Source: Pleodorina starrii (Eukaryota > Chlorophyta > Chlorophyceae > Chlamydomonadales > Volvocaceae). Taken from it: a stretch of 64,000 bases of DNA. The notes below the pieces were generated by a model, which had not been told where the DNA came from, did not search any database, and saw only the letters and a list, made by a program, of their open reading frames with translations. Positions within the stretch are counted from its first letter, which is position 1. Every line of letters starts with the position of its first letter. Where the stretch lies: contig BRXU01000002.1 of NCBI GenBank assembly GCA_030267565.1, positions 6,267,501 through 6,331,500 on the forward strand, written 5' to 3'. The translations under genes and the position numbers were made by a program. This document shows positions 38,826-52,527 of this stretch, one piece after another.

Positions 38826-39283
38826 TTATCCGAGTTCAGGCACTCGTTAAACACCAGGAACGTGTTGGATTCATTGACGAGCTTGGCACGCAGGCCCACA
38901 TACAGCTCAATCATTAAGCCACAGGGGCACAGGTAGAATTTATGTGCCATGATGTCAAGCAACAACAAACAAAGTGCACAATCTGGTCTGTTGATGCACC
39001 TTTTTGTGGGAAAACAGGGACTGTCACTTTATACCATACATGGAGCCTTAGGGTGAATTCTCCCAAGGTCGTGGGTTTCTGAGCCTTCTCCTGCGGTGTC
39101 TCTCACTCGTTCCTGTTTGGTTGACTTAAGCTGGCAAGTATGGGTGAGTGTCTTGGCAGCTCTTGTCGCCTCCAGCACAGTGCATGGCTAGCTGGCCCAT
39201 TGGCTCTACTTTTCAAGAGTTTGGAACCCACTGCAAGGCATACATACACAACAAAGGAATGTATTGAACAGGTTTTTCTCAAA

Positions 39284-40195
39284 CTTAGCCCCTGGCGCCC
39301 GTAATGTAGGTGGGTGTGATCGATAAATGTTGTCGTTGGGGAGACGGTGCTGGGATGGCAAGTTTGTTGCGAGAATGGAGCTGCATCAATGCATTACTGA
39401 ATAGGATGCGGCCCGGCTGGGGTAGGGGGGCTGCTGCCTCCCTCCCCCAGACCCCCTCCCCCCGCTGGTGGGGGGCGGGGGGCTGCCGCCCCCCATCCCC
39501 CCACACCCCCCTTCCCCCCGCGCACTATGAATTGCAGTGTCCTTTCTAACCGTGAAATTACAATGAATCTGACAGTGATTCGGAAAATTCAACGTGCAGC
39601 CATTCACCTTTCGGTGCACGTCTTTAGGCCAATTGCAGTGGTGCGTCAGATCGTCGTCAAATGCTTTGACTTTTTTAATATAGTATTACGAGTATAAACG
39701 ACTATTAATTAGCCTTTATAGATAGCGTATCCAGCCATCAAGGTTGCTCGCCTTTATAACGTATGCAACCAGCCGTTCATACTGATTCAGGCCCTATTAT
39801 TGCCTATAAAATTCTAATGTAGTATTACGGGTATTAAGGGCTATTAATTGGCCTTTATAGCGTAGCCAGCCATAAAGGTTGCTCGTCACTCAGCCGGGCA
39901 GACAGCCAGCCGTTCATACTGATACATGCACCATTGGTTTTCAGATTCTAATATAGTCTTACGAGTAATAAGGGCTATTGATTGGCCTTAATAGTGTATC
40001 CAGCCATCAAGGTTGCTCGTCACTCCGCCGGGCAGCCAGCCAGCCACGCAGCCACGAACAGGGCCAACACCCCCACGCAACAGAGATTTAAATTTCATAC
40101 AAACTTCGCCACTACTGCCCTCGTGAGGTCGCTTGGAAGTGTCAAATCGTTATACGCTCTGCCGTACACAAGCATCACCCTATATTACGGGCTAA
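39284..40195. mobile_element. 912-bp insert, copy 2 (unit 26)
   Basis: Same insertion site and length as copy 1. It shares the ACACC variant and the CGGAAA variant with copies 3-5, and has a private TATATT at the right inverted repeat. Confidence 0.75.
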
Positions 40196-40564
40196 ACATT
40201 GTGATGCTGGGTCATACATACATACTACACAGCTCACCATGGCCATGCCAGCCACCATTCCACATGAAAGCGTGATCCAATGGTACATTTCAGATAGTGT
40301 TTTTATGTGCAGGTCATCAGCATGGCAATGCATGGAGGATGCAAACTGCAGCCATATGTGGGCCAATAATAGGTGGGATGGATATTTTGAACTGGGGTCT
40401 GCACATACAATCCCTAAACATATATAGTCATACTTAGTTATGCAGTTTTCGGAGCTGCACCCATACAGACAGGGGAAACAGGTTATTCTTGACCCTATAA
40501 CTTATGCCATTCGGCTAAACGACCAAGGAAAACATGACCACATTCTCTATGTGTAAGAGATCTG

Positions 40565-40635
40565 TGCACCAGCCGAGAATTGAACTCGGGTCTGGTCCGT
40601 GGCAAGGACCTATGCTACCACTATACCACTGGTGC
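40565..40635 (-). tRNA. trnG-GCC: tRNA-Gly(GCC), unit 26
   Basis: Class P, A57. Confidence 0.92.
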
Positions 40636-41191
40636 TGAACACTGCACATGTCCACTGCACAAAAGACTTACCACCCTGTTCATACTTGCCAATAAACAAT
40701 TGGCCTATGTTCATGCAAACCTGGTGTACTTGCTGATAAAGACATACACTGCCCAGTGAGGGGCTCAGATAGAACTCACAACCACAAGGTTAAGAGTCTT
40801 GCCCTCTTCCACTGAATGAGCTGAACAGGCACATTTTCAAACCTCGTACACACAGAGACATGTATGGAGTGTGCACCAATGGATGTGTTGCACAGAAAGG
40901 GACCAGACCAGATGTAGGGCTCAGCAGTGGCACAACCAGTAGGGTGCAAAAATGTTTCCCATTCAGATATACTGGATATCCAATCATGGATGCATCTTAC
41001 AAATACAAATAACCCACTACCCATGTCACTTACAAATTTCACGATCAGACATCCCTCTTCCAGCTATTCACATGTGTAGTATGGAATTCCCACTTATCAT
41101 GCTCCCGAAATCCACCCAGCACCCAACATGTGAATGCCGAGTAAAGGACATGGTTTAGCTGTTGCAGACATGTGTACGTGGACACATATTC

Positions 41192-41264
41192 CGAGCCTAC
41201 CAGGGATCGAACCTGGAATCTCCGGTTCCGTAGACCGGCGCTTTATCCATTAAGCCATAGGCCC
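41192..41264 (-). tRNA. trnR-ACG: tRNA-Arg(ACG), unit 26
   Basis: Subfamily B consensus. Confidence 0.92.
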
Positions 41265-41722
41265 TTATCCGAGTTCAGGCACTCGTTAAACACCAGGAAC
41301 GTGTTGGATTCATTGACGAGCTTGGCACGCAGGCCCACATACAGCTCAATCATTAAGCCACAGGGGCACAGGTAGAATTTATGTGCCATGATGTCAAGCA
41401 ACAACAAACAAAGTGCACAATCTGGTCTGTTGATGCACCTTTTTGTGGGAAAACAGGGACTGTCACTTTATACCATACATGGAGCCTTAGGGTGAATTCT
41501 CCCAAGGTCGTGGGTTTCTGAGCCTTCTCCTGCGGTGTCTCTCACTCGTTCCTGTTTGGTTGACTTAAGCTGGCAAGTATGGGTGAGTGTCTTGGCAGCT
41601 CTTGTCGCCTCCAGCACAGTGCATGGCTAGCTGGCCCATTGGCTCTACTTTTCAAGAGTTTGGAACCCACTGCAAGGCATACATACACAACAAAGGAATG
41701 TATTGAACAGGTTTTTCTCAAA

Positions 41723-42634
41723 CTTAGCCCCTGGCGCCCGTAATGTAGGTGGGTGTGATCGATAAATGTTGTCGTTGGGGAGACGGTGCTGGGATGGCAA
41801 GTTTGTTGCGAGAATGGAGCTGCATCAATGCATTACTGAATAGGATGCGGCCCGGCTGGGGTAGGGGGGCTGCTGCCTCCCTCCCCCAGACCCCCTCCCC
41901 CCGCTGGTGGGGGGCGGGGGGCTGCCGCCCCCCATCCCCCCACACCCCCCTTCCCCCCGCGCACTATGAATTGCAGTGTCCTTTCTAACCGTGAAATTAC
42001 AATGAATCTGACAGTGATTCGGAAAATTCAACGTGCAGCCATTCACCTTTCGGTGCACGTCTTTAGGCCAATTGCAGTGGTGCGTCAGATCGTCGTCAAA
42101 TGCTTTGACTTTTTTAATATAGTATTACGAGTATAAACGACTATTAATTAGCCTTTATAGATAGCGTATCCAGCCATCAAGGTTGCTCGCCTTTATAACG
42201 TATGCAACCAGCCGTTCATACTGATTCAGGCCCTATTATTGCCTATAAAATTCTAATGTAGTATTACGGGTATTAAGGGCTATTAATTGGCCTTTATAGC
42301 GTAGCCAGCCATAAAGGTTGCTCGTCACTCAGCCGGGCAGACAGCCAGCCGTTCATACTGATACATGCACCATTGGTTTTCAGATTCTAATATAGTCTTA
42401 CGAGTAATAAGGGCTATTGATTGGCCTTAATAGTGTATCCAGCCATCAAGGTTGCTCGTCACTCCGCCGGGCAGCCAGCCAGCCACGCAGCCACGAACAG
42501 GGCCAACACCCCCACGCAACAGAGATTTAAATTTCATACAAACTTCGCCACTACTGCCCTCGTGAGGTCGCTTGGAAGTGTCAAATCGTTATACGCTCTG
42601 CCGTACACAAGCATCACCCTACATTACGGGCTAA
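41723..42634. mobile_element. 912-bp insert, copy 3 (unit 27)
   Basis: Same site. Nearly identical to copies 4 and 5 by eye. Confidence 0.75.
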
Positions 42635-43003
42635 ACATTGTGATGCTGGGTCATACATACATACTACACAGCTCACCATGGCCATGCCAGCCACCATTCC
42701 ACATGAAAGCGTGATCCAATGGTACATTTCAGATAGTGTTTTTATGTGCAGGTCATCAGCATGGCAATGCATGGAGGATGCAAACTGCAGCCATATGTGG
42801 GCCAATAATAGGTGGGATGGATATTTTGAACTGGGGTCTGCACATACAATCCCTAAACATATATAGTCATACTTAGTTATGCAGTTTTCGGAGCTGCACC
42901 CATACAGACAGGGGAAACAGGTTATTCTTGACCCTATAACTTATGCCATTCGGCTAAACGACCAAGGAAAACATGACCACATTCTCTATGTGTAAGAGAT
43001 CTG

Positions 43004-43074
43004 TGCACCAGCCGAGAATTGAACTCGGGTCTGGTCCGTGGCAAGGAGATATGCTACCACTATACCACTGGTGC
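43004..43074 (-). tRNA. trnG-GCC: tRNA-Gly(GCC), unit 27, double anticodon-stem mismatch
   Basis: Anticodon stem TCTCC/GGACC has T27/C43 and C28/C42 mismatches, leaving three pairs. Shared with unit 28. Probably impaired. Confidence 0.75.
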
Positions 43075-43630
43075 TGAACACTGCACATGTCCACTGCACA
43101 AAAGACTTACCACCCTGTTCATACTTGCCAACAAACAATTGGCCTATGTTCATGCAAACCTGGTGTACTTGCTGATAAAGACATACATTGCCCAGTGAGG
43201 GGCTCAGATAGAACTCACAACCACAAGGTTAAGAGTCTTGCCCTCTTCCACTGAATGAGCTGAACAGGCACATTTTCAAACCTCGTACACACAGAGACAT
43301 GTATGGAGTGTGCACCAATGGATGTGTTGCACAGAAAGGGACCAGACCAGATGTAGGGCTCAGCAGTGGCACAACCAGTAGGGTGCAAAAATGTTTCCCA
43401 TTCAGATATACTGGATATCCAATCATGGATGCATCTTACAAATACAAATAACCCACTACCCATGTCACTTACAAATTTCATGATCAGACATCCCTCTTCC
43501 AGCTATTCACATGTGTAGTATGGAATTCCCACTTATCATGCTCCCGAAATCCACCCAGCACCCAACATGTGAATGCCGAGTAAAGGACATGGTTTAGCTG
43601 TTGCAGACATGTGTACGTGGACACATATTC

Positions 43631-43703
43631 CGAGCCTACCAGGGATCGAACCTGGAATCTCCGGTTCCGTAGACCGGCGCTTTATCCATTAAGCCATAGG
43701 CCC
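43631..43703 (-). tRNA. trnR-ACG: tRNA-Arg(ACG), unit 27
   Basis: Subfamily B consensus. Confidence 0.92.
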
Positions 43704-44161
43704 TTATCCGAGTTCAGGCACTCGTTAAACACCAGGAACGTGTTGGATTCATTGACGAGCTTGGCACGCAGGCCCACATACAGCTCAATCATTAAGCCAC
43801 AGGGGCACAGGTAGAATTTATGTGCCATGATGTCAAGCAACAACAAACAAAGTGCACAATCTGGTCTGTTGATGCACCTTTTTGTGGGAAAACAGGGACT
43901 GTCACTTTATACCATACATGGAGCCTTAGGGTGAATTCTCCCAAGGTCGTGGGTTTCTGAGCCTTCTCCTGCGGTGTCTCTCACTCGTTCCTGTTTGGTT
44001 GACTTAAGCTGGCAAGTATGGGTGAGTGTCTTGGCAGCTCTTGTCGCCTCCAGCACAGTGCATGGCTAGCTGGCCCATTGGCTCTACTTTTCAAGAGTTT
44101 GGAACCCACTGCAAGGCATACATACACAACAAAGGAATGTATTGAACAGGTTTTTCTCAAA

Positions 44162-45073
44162 CTTAGCCCCTGGCGCCCGTAATGTAGGTGGGTGTGATCG
44201 ATAAATGTTGTCGTTGGGGAGACGGTGCTGGGATGGCAAGTTTGTTGCGAGAATGGAGCTGCATCAATGCATTACTGAATAGGATGCGGCCCGGCTGGGG
44301 TAGGGGGGCTGCTGCCTCCCTCCCCCAGACCCCCTCCCCCCGCTGGTGGGGGGCGGGGGGCTGCCGCCCCCCATCCCCCCACACCCCCCTTCCCCCCGCG
44401 CACTATGAATTGCAGTGTCCTTTCTAACCGTGAAATTACAATGAATCTGACAGTGATTCGGAAAATTCAACGTGCAGCCATTCACCTTTCGGTGCACGTC
44501 TTTAGGCCAATTGCAGTGGTGCGTCAGATCGTCGTCAAATGCTTTGACTTTTTTAATATAGTATTACGAGTATAAACGACTATTAATTAGCCTTTATAGA
44601 TAGCGTATCCAGCCATCAAGGTTGCTCGCCTTTATAACGTATGCAACCAGCCGTTCATACTGATTCAGGCCCTATTATTGCCTATAAAATTCTAATGTAG
44701 TATTACGGGTATTAAGGGCTATTAATTGGCCTTTATAGCGTAGCCAGCCATAAAGGTTGCTCGTCACTCAGCCGGGCAGACAGCCAGCCGTTCATACTGA
44801 TACATGCACCATTGGTTTTCAGATTCTAATATAGTCTTACGAGTAATAAGGGCTATTGATTGGCCTTAATAGTGTATCCAGCCATCAAGGTTGCTCGTCA
44901 CTCCGCCGGGCAGCCAGCCAGCCACGCAGCCACGAACAGGGCCAACACCCCCACGCAACAGAGATTTAAATTTCATACAAACTTCGCCACTACTGCCCTC
45001 GTGAGGTCGCTTGGAAGTGTCAAATCGTTATACGCTCTGCCGTACACAAGCATCACCCTACATTACGGGCTAA
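44162..45073. mobile_element. 912-bp insert, copy 4 (unit 28)
   Basis: Same site. The surrounding unit shares the double-mismatch tRNA-Gly with unit 27. Confidence 0.75.
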
Positions 45074-45442
45074 ACATTGTGATGCTGGGTCATACATACA
45101 TACTACACAGCTCACCATGGCCATGCCAGCCACCATTCCACATGAAAGCGTGATCCAATGGTACATTTCAGATAGTGTTTTTATGTGCACGTCATCAGCA
45201 TGGCAATGCATGGAGGATGCAAACTGCAGCCATATGTGGGCCAATAATAGGTGGGATGGATATTTTGAACTGGGGTCTGCACATACAATCCCTAAACATA
45301 TATAGTCATACTTAGTTATGCAGTTTTCGGAGCTGCACCCATACAGACAGGGGAAACAGGTTATTCTTGACCCTATAACTTATGCCATTCGGCTAAACGA
45401 CCAAGGAAAACATGACCACATTCTCTATGTGTAAGAGATCTG

Positions 45443-45513
45443 TGCACCAGCCGAGAATTGAACTCGGGTCTGGTCCGTGGCAAGGAGATATGCTACCACT
45501 ATACCACTGGTGC
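45443..45513 (-). tRNA. trnG-GCC: tRNA-Gly(GCC), unit 28, double anticodon-stem mismatch
   Basis: T27/C43 and C28/C42 mismatches, as in unit 27. Confidence 0.75.
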
Positions 45514-46069
45514 TGAACACTGCACATGTCCACTGCACAAAAGACTTACCACCCTGTTCATACTTGCCAACAAACAATTGGCCTATGTTCATGCAAACCT
45601 GGTGTACTTGCTGATAAAGACATACATTGCCCAGTGAGGGGCTCAGATAGAACTCACAACCACAAGGTTAAGAGTCTTGCCCTCTTCCACTGAATGAGCT
45701 GAACAGGCACATTTTCAAACCTCGTACACACAGAGACATGTATGGAGTGTGCACCAATGGATGTGTTGCACAGAAAGGGACCAGACCAGATGTAGGGCTC
45801 AGCAGTGGCACAACCAGTAGGGTGCAAAAATGTTTCCCATTCAGATATACTGGATATCCAATCATGGATGCATCTTACAAATACAAATAACCCACTACCC
45901 ATGTCACTTACAAATTTCACGATCAGACATCCCTCTTCCAGCTATTCACATGTGTAGTATGGAATTCCCACTTATCATGCTCCCGAAATCCACCCAGCAC
46001 CCAACATGTGAATGCCGAGTAAAGGACATGGTTTAGCTGTTGCAGACATGTGTACGTGGACACATATTC

Positions 46070-46142
46070 CGAGCCTACCAGGGATCGAACCTGGAATCTC
46101 CGGTTCCGTAGACCGGCTCTTTATCCATTAAGCCATAGGCCC
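46070..46142 (-). tRNA. trnR-ACG: tRNA-Arg(ACG), unit 28, D-stem mismatch
   Basis: Subfamily B with a private C25A change that breaks the G10-C25 pair of the D stem. Confidence 0.85.
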
Positions 46143-46600
46143 TTATCCGAGTTCAGGCACTCGTTAAACACCAGGAACGTGTTGGATTCATTGACGAGCT
46201 TGGCACGCAGGCCCACATACAGCTCAATCATTAAGCCACAGGGGCACAGGTAGAATTTATGTGCCATGATGTCAAGCAACAACAAACAAAGTGCACAATC
46301 TGGTCTGTTGATGCACCTTTTTGTGGGAAAACAGGGACTGTCACTTTATACCATACATGGAGCCTTAGGGTGAATTCTCCCAAGGTCGTGGGTTTCTGAG
46401 CCTTCTCCTGCGGTGTCTCTCACTCGTTCCTGTTTGGTTGACTTAAGCTGGCAAGTATGGGTGAGTGTCTTGGCAGCTCTTGTCGCCTCCAGCACAGTGC
46501 ATGGCTAGCTGGCCCATTGGCTCTACTTTTCAAGAGTTTGGAACCCACTGCAAGGCATACATACACAACAAAGGAATGTATTGAACAGGTTTTTCTCAAA

Positions 46601-47512
46601 CTTAGCCCCTGGCGCCCGTAATGTAGGTGGGTGTGATCGATAAATGTTGTCGTTGGGGAGACGGTGCTGGGATGGCAAGTTTGTTGCGAGAATGGAGCTG
46701 CATCAATGCATTACTGAATAGGATGCGGCCCGGCTGGGGTAGGGGGGCTGCTGCCTCCCTCCCCCAGACCCCCTCCCCCCGCTGGTGGGGGGCGGGGGGC
46801 TGCCGCCCCCCATCCCCCCACACCCCCCTTCCCCCCGCGCACTATGAATTGCAGTGTCCTTTCTAACCGTGAAATTACAATGAATCTGACAGTGATTCGG
46901 AAAATTCAACGTGCAGCCATTCACCTTTCGGTGCACGTCTTTAGGCCAATTGCAGTGGTGCGTCAGATCGTCGTCAAATGCTTTGACTTTTTTAATATAG
47001 TATTACGAGTATAAACGACTATTAATTAGCCTTTATAGATAGCGTATCCAGCCATCAAGGTTGCTCGCCTTTATAACGTATGCAACCAGCCGTTCATACT
47101 GATTCAGGCCCTATTATTGCCTATAAAATTCTAATGTAGTATTACGGGTATTAAGGGCTATTAATTGGCCTTTATAGCGTAGCCAGCCATAAAGGTTGCT
47201 CGTCACTCAGCCGGGCAGACAGCCAGCCGTTCATACTGATACATGCACCATTGGTTTTCAGATTCTAATATAGTCTTACGAGTAATAAGGGCTATTGATT
47301 GGCCTTAATAGTGTATCCAGCCATCAAGGTTGCTCGTCACTCCGCCGGGCAGCCAGCCAGCCACGCAGCCACGAACAGGGCCAACACCCCCACGCAACAG
47401 AGATTTAAATTTCATACAAACTTCGCCACTACTGCCCTCGTGAGGTCGCTTGGAAGTGTCAAATCGTTATACGCTCTGCCGTACACAAGCATCACCCTAC
47501 ATTACGGGCTAA
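46601..47512. mobile_element. 912-bp insert, copy 5 (unit 29)
   Basis: Same site. Last copy to the right. Its unit carries the fully paired tRNA-Gly, unlike units 27 and 28. Confidence 0.75.
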
Positions 47513-47881
47513 ACATTGTGATGCTGGGTCATACATACATACTACACAGCTCACCATGGCCATGCCAGCCACCATTCCACATGAAAGCGTGATCCAATGG
47601 TACATTTCAGATAGTGTTTTTATGTGCAGGTCATCAGCATGGCAATGCATGGAGGATGCAAACTGCAGCCATATGTGGGCCAATAATAGGTGGGATGGAT
47701 ATTTTGAACTGGGGTCTGCACATACAATCCCTAAACATATATAGTCATACTTAGTTATGCAGTTTTCGGAGCTGCACCCATACAGACAGGGAAAACAGGT
47801 TATTCTTGACCCTATAACTTATGCCATTCTGCTAAACGACCAAGGAAAACATGACCACATTCTCTATGTGTAAGAGATCTG

Positions 47882-47952
47882 TGCACCAGCCGAGAATCGA
47901 ACTCGGGTCTGGTCCGTGGCAAGGACCTATGCTACCACTATACCACTGGTGC
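47882..47952 (-). tRNA. trnG-GCC: tRNA-Gly(GCC), unit 29
   Basis: Class P, G57. From here to the right edge all tRNA-Gly copies are this fully paired form. Confidence 0.92.
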
Positions 47953-48508
47953 TGAACACTGCACATGTCCACTGCACAAAAGACTTACCACCCTGTTCAT
48001 ACTTGCCAACAAACAATTGGCCTATGTTCATGCAAACCTGGTGTACTTGCTGATAAAGACATACACTGCCCAGTGAGGGGCTCAGATAGAACTCACAACC
48101 ACAAGGTTAAGAGTCTTGCCCTCTTCCACTGAATGAGCTGAACAGGCACATTTTCAAACCTCGTACACACAGAGACATGTATGGAGTGTGCACCAATGGA
48201 TGTGTTGCACAGAAAGGGACCAGACCAGATGTAGGGCTCAGCAGTGGCACAACCAGTAGGGTGCAAAAATGTTTCCCATTCAGATATACTGGATATCCAA
48301 TCATGGATGCATCTTACAAATACAAATAACCCACTACCCATGTCACTTACAAATTTCACGATCAGACATCCCTCTTCCAGCTATTCACATGTGTAGTATG
48401 GAATTCCCACTTATCATGCTCCCGAAATCCACCCAGCACCCAACATGTGAATGCCGAGTAAAGGACATGGTTTAGCTGTTGCAGACATGTGTACGTGGAC
48501 ACATATTC

Positions 48509-48581
48509 CGAGCCTACCAGGGATCGAACCTGGAATCTCCGGTTCCGTAGACCGGCGCTTTATCCATTAAGCCATAGGCCC
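48509..48581 (-). tRNA. trnR-ACG: tRNA-Arg(ACG), unit 29
   Basis: Subfamily B consensus. Confidence 0.92.
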
Positions 48582-49408
48582 TTATCCGAGTTCAGGCACT
48601 CGTTAAACACCAGGAACGTGTTGGATTCATTGACGAGCTTGGCACGCAGGCCCACATACAGCTCAATCATTAAGCCACAGGGGCACAGGTAGAATTTATG
48701 TGCCATGATGTCAAGCAACAACAAACAAAGTGCACAATCTGGTCTGTTGATGCACCTTTTTGTGGGAAAACAGGGACTGTCACTTTATACCATACATGGA
48801 GCCTTAGGGTGAATTCTCCCAAGGTCGTGGGTTTCTGAGCCTTCTCCTGCGGTGTCTCTCACTCGTTCCTGTTTGGTTGACTTAAGCTGGCAAGTATGGG
48901 TGAGTGTCTTGGCAGCTCTTGTCGCCTCCAGCACAGTGCATGGCTAGCTGGCCCATTGGCTCTACTTTCCAAGAGTTTGGAACCCACTGCAAGGCATACA
49001 TACACAACAAAGGAATGTATTGAACAGGTTTTTCTCAAAACATTGTGATGCTGGGTCATACATACATACTACACAGCTCACCATGGCCATGCCAGCCACC
49101 ATTCCACATGAAAGCGTGATCCAATGGTACATTTCAGATAGTGTTTTTATGTGCAGGTCATCAGCATGGCAATGCATGGAGGATGCAAACTGCAGCCATA
49201 TGTGGGCCAATAATAGGTGGGATGGATATTTTGAACTGGGGTCTGCACATACAATCCCTAAACATATATAGTCATACTTAGTTATGCAGTTTTCGGAGCT
49301 GCACCCATACAGACAGGGAAAACAGGTTATTCTTGACCCTATAACTTATGCCATTCTGCTAAACGACCAAGGAAAACATGACCACATTCTCTATGTGTAA
49401 GAGATCTG

Positions 49409-49479
49409 TGCACCAGCCGAGAATCGAACTCGGGTCTGGTCCGTGGCAAGGACCTATGCTACCACTATACCACTGGTGC
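49409..49479 (-). tRNA. trnG-GCC: tRNA-Gly(GCC), unit 30
   Basis: Class P, G57. Confidence 0.92.
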
Positions 49480-50035
49480 TGAACACTGCACATGTCCACT
49501 GCACAAAAGACTTACCACCCTGTTCATACTTGCCAACAAACAATTGGCCTATGTTCATGCAAACCTGGTGTACTTGCTGATAAAGACATACACTGCCCAG
49601 TGAGGGGCTCAGATAGAACTCACAACCACAAGGTTAAGAGTCTTGCCCTCTTCCACTGAATGAGCTGAACAGGCACATTTTCAAACCTCGTACACACAGA
49701 GACATGTATGGAGTGTGCACCAATGGATGTGTTGCACAGAAAGGGACCAGACCAGATGTAGGGCTCAGCAGTGGCACAACCAGTAGGGTGCAAAAATGTT
49801 TCCCATTCAGATATACTGGATATCCAATCATGGATGCATCTTACAAATACAAATAACCCACTACCCATGTCACTTACAAATTTCACGATCAGACATCCCT
49901 CTTCCAGCTATTCACATGTGTAGTATGGAATTCCCACTTATCATGCTCCCGAAATCCACCCAGCACCCAACATGTGAATGCCGAGTAAAGGACATGTTTT
50001 AGCTGTTGCAGACATGTGTACGTGGACACATATTC

Positions 50036-50108
50036 CGAGCCTACCAGGGATCGAACCTGGAATCTCCGGTTCCGTAGACCGGCGCTTTATCCATTAAGCC
50101 ATAGGCCC
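50036..50108 (-). tRNA. trnR-ACG: tRNA-Arg(ACG), unit 30
   Basis: Subfamily B consensus. Confidence 0.92.
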
Positions 50109-50935
50109 TTATCCGAGTTCAGGCACTCGTTAAACACCAGGAACGTGTTGGATTCATTGACGAGCTTGGCACGCAGGCCCACATACAGCTCAATCATTAA
50201 GCCACAGGGGCACAGGTAGAATTTATGTGCCATGATGTCAAGCAACAACAAACAAAGTGCACAATCTGGTCTGTTGATGCACCTTTTTGTGGGAAAACAG
50301 GGACTGTCACTTTATACCATACATGGAGCCTTAGGGTGAATTCTCCCAAGGTCGTGGGTTTCTGAGCCTTCTCCTGCGGTGTCTCTCACTCGTTCCTGTT
50401 TGGTTGACTTAAGCTGGCAAGTATGGGTGAGTGTCTTGGCAGCTCTTGTCGCCTCCAGCACAGTGCATGGCTAGCTGGCCCATTGGCTCTACTTTCCAAG
50501 AGTTTGGAACCCACTGCAAGGCATACATACACAACAAAGGAATGTATTGAACAGGTTTTTCTCAAAACATTGTGATGCTGGGTCATACATACATACTACA
50601 CAGCTCACCATGGCCATGCCAGCCACCATTCCACATGAAAGCGTGATCCAATGGTACATTTCAGATAGTGTTTTTATGTGCAGGTCATCAGCATGGCAAT
50701 GCATGGAGGATGCAAACTGCAGCCATATGTGGGCCAATAATAGGTGGGATGGATATTTTGAACTGGGGTCTGCACATACAATCCCTAAACATATATAGTC
50801 ATACTTAGTTATGCAGTTTTCGGAGCTGCACCCATACAGACAGGGAAAACAGGTTATTCTTGACCCTATAACTTATGCCATTCTGCTAAACGACCAAGGA
50901 AAACATGACCACATTCTCTATGTGTAAGAGATCTG

Positions 50936-51006
50936 TGCACCAGCCGAGAATCGAACTCGGGTCTGGTCCGTGGCAAGGACCTATGCTACCACTATACCAC
51001 TGGTGC
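50936..51006 (-). tRNA. trnG-GCC: tRNA-Gly(GCC), unit 31
   Basis: Class P, G57. Confidence 0.92.
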
Positions 51007-51562
51007 TGAACACTGCACATGTCCACTGCACAAAAGACTTACCACCCTGTTCATACTTGCCAACAAACAATTGGCCTATGTTCATGCAAACCTGGTGTAC
51101 TTGCTGATAAAGACATACACTGCCCAGTGAGGGGCTCAGATAGAACTCACAACCACAAGGTTAAGAGTCTTGCCCTCTTCCACTGAATGAGCTGAACAGG
51201 CACATTTTCAAACCTCGTACACACAGAGACATGTATGGAGTGTGCACCAATGGATGTGTTGCACAGAAAGGGACCAGACCAGATGTAGGGCTCAGCAGTG
51301 GCACAACCAGTAGGGTGCAAAAATGTTTCCCATTCAGATATACTGGATATCCAATCATGGATGCATCTTACAAATACAAATAACCCACTACCCATGTCAC
51401 TTACAAATTTCACGATCAGACATCCCTCTTCCAGCTATTCACATGTGTAGTATGGAATTCCCACTTATCATGCTCCCGAAATCCACCCAGCACCCAACAT
51501 GTGAATGCCGAGTAAAGGAAATGTTTTAGCTGTTGCAGACATGTGTACGTGGACACATATTC

Positions 51563-51635
51563 CGAGCCTACCAGGGATCGAACCTGGAATCTCCGGTTCC
51601 GTAGACCGGCGCTTTATCCATTAAGCCATAGGCCC
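51563..51635 (-). tRNA. trnR-ACG: tRNA-Arg(ACG), unit 31
   Basis: Subfamily B consensus. Confidence 0.92.
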
Positions 51636-52456
51636 TTATCCGGGTTCAGGCACTCGTTAAATACCAGGAACGTGTTGGATTCATTGACGAGCTTGGCACG
51701 CAGGCCCACATACAGCTCAATCATTAAGCCACAGGGGCACAGGTAGAATTTATGTGCCATGATGTCAAGCAACAACAAACAAAGTGCACAATCTGGTCTG
51801 TTGATGCACCTTTTTGTGGGAAAACAGGGACTGTCACTTTATACCATACATGGAGCCTTAGGGTGAATTCTCCCAAGGTCGTGGGTTTCTGAGCCTTCTC
51901 CTGCGGTGTCTCTCACTCGTTCCTGTTTGGTTGACTTAAGCTGGCAAGTATGGGTGAGTGTCTTGGCAGCTCTTGTCGCCTCAAGCACAGTGCATGGCTA
52001 GCTGGCCCATTGGCTCTACTTTTCAAGAGTTTGGAACCCACTGCAAGGCATACATACACAACAAAGGAATGTATTGAACAGGTTTTTCTCAAAACATTGT
52101 GATGCTGGGTCATACATACATACTACACAGCTCACCATGGCCATGCCAGCCACCATTCCACATGAAAGCGTGATCCAATGGTACATTTCTGTTTTTATGT
52201 GCAGGTCATCAGCATGGCAATGCATGGAGGATGCATACTGCAGCCATATGTGGGCCAATAATAGGTGGGATGGATATTTTGAACTGGGGTCTGCACATAC
52301 AATCCCTAAACATATATAGTCATACTTAGTTATGCAGTTTTCGGAGCTGCACCCATACAGACAGGGGAAACAGGTTATTCTTGACCCTATAACTTATGCC
52401 ATTCGGCTAAACGACCAAGGAAAACATGACCACATTCTCTATGTGTAAGAGATCTG

Positions 52457-52527
52457 TGCACCAGCCGAGAATCGAACTCGGGTCTGGTCCGTGGCAAGGA
52501 CCTATGCTACCACTATACCACTGGTGC
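52457..52527 (-). tRNA. trnG-GCC: tRNA-Gly(GCC), unit 32
   Basis: Class P, G57. The shared 6-bp deletion lies about 265 bp to the left. Confidence 0.92.
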
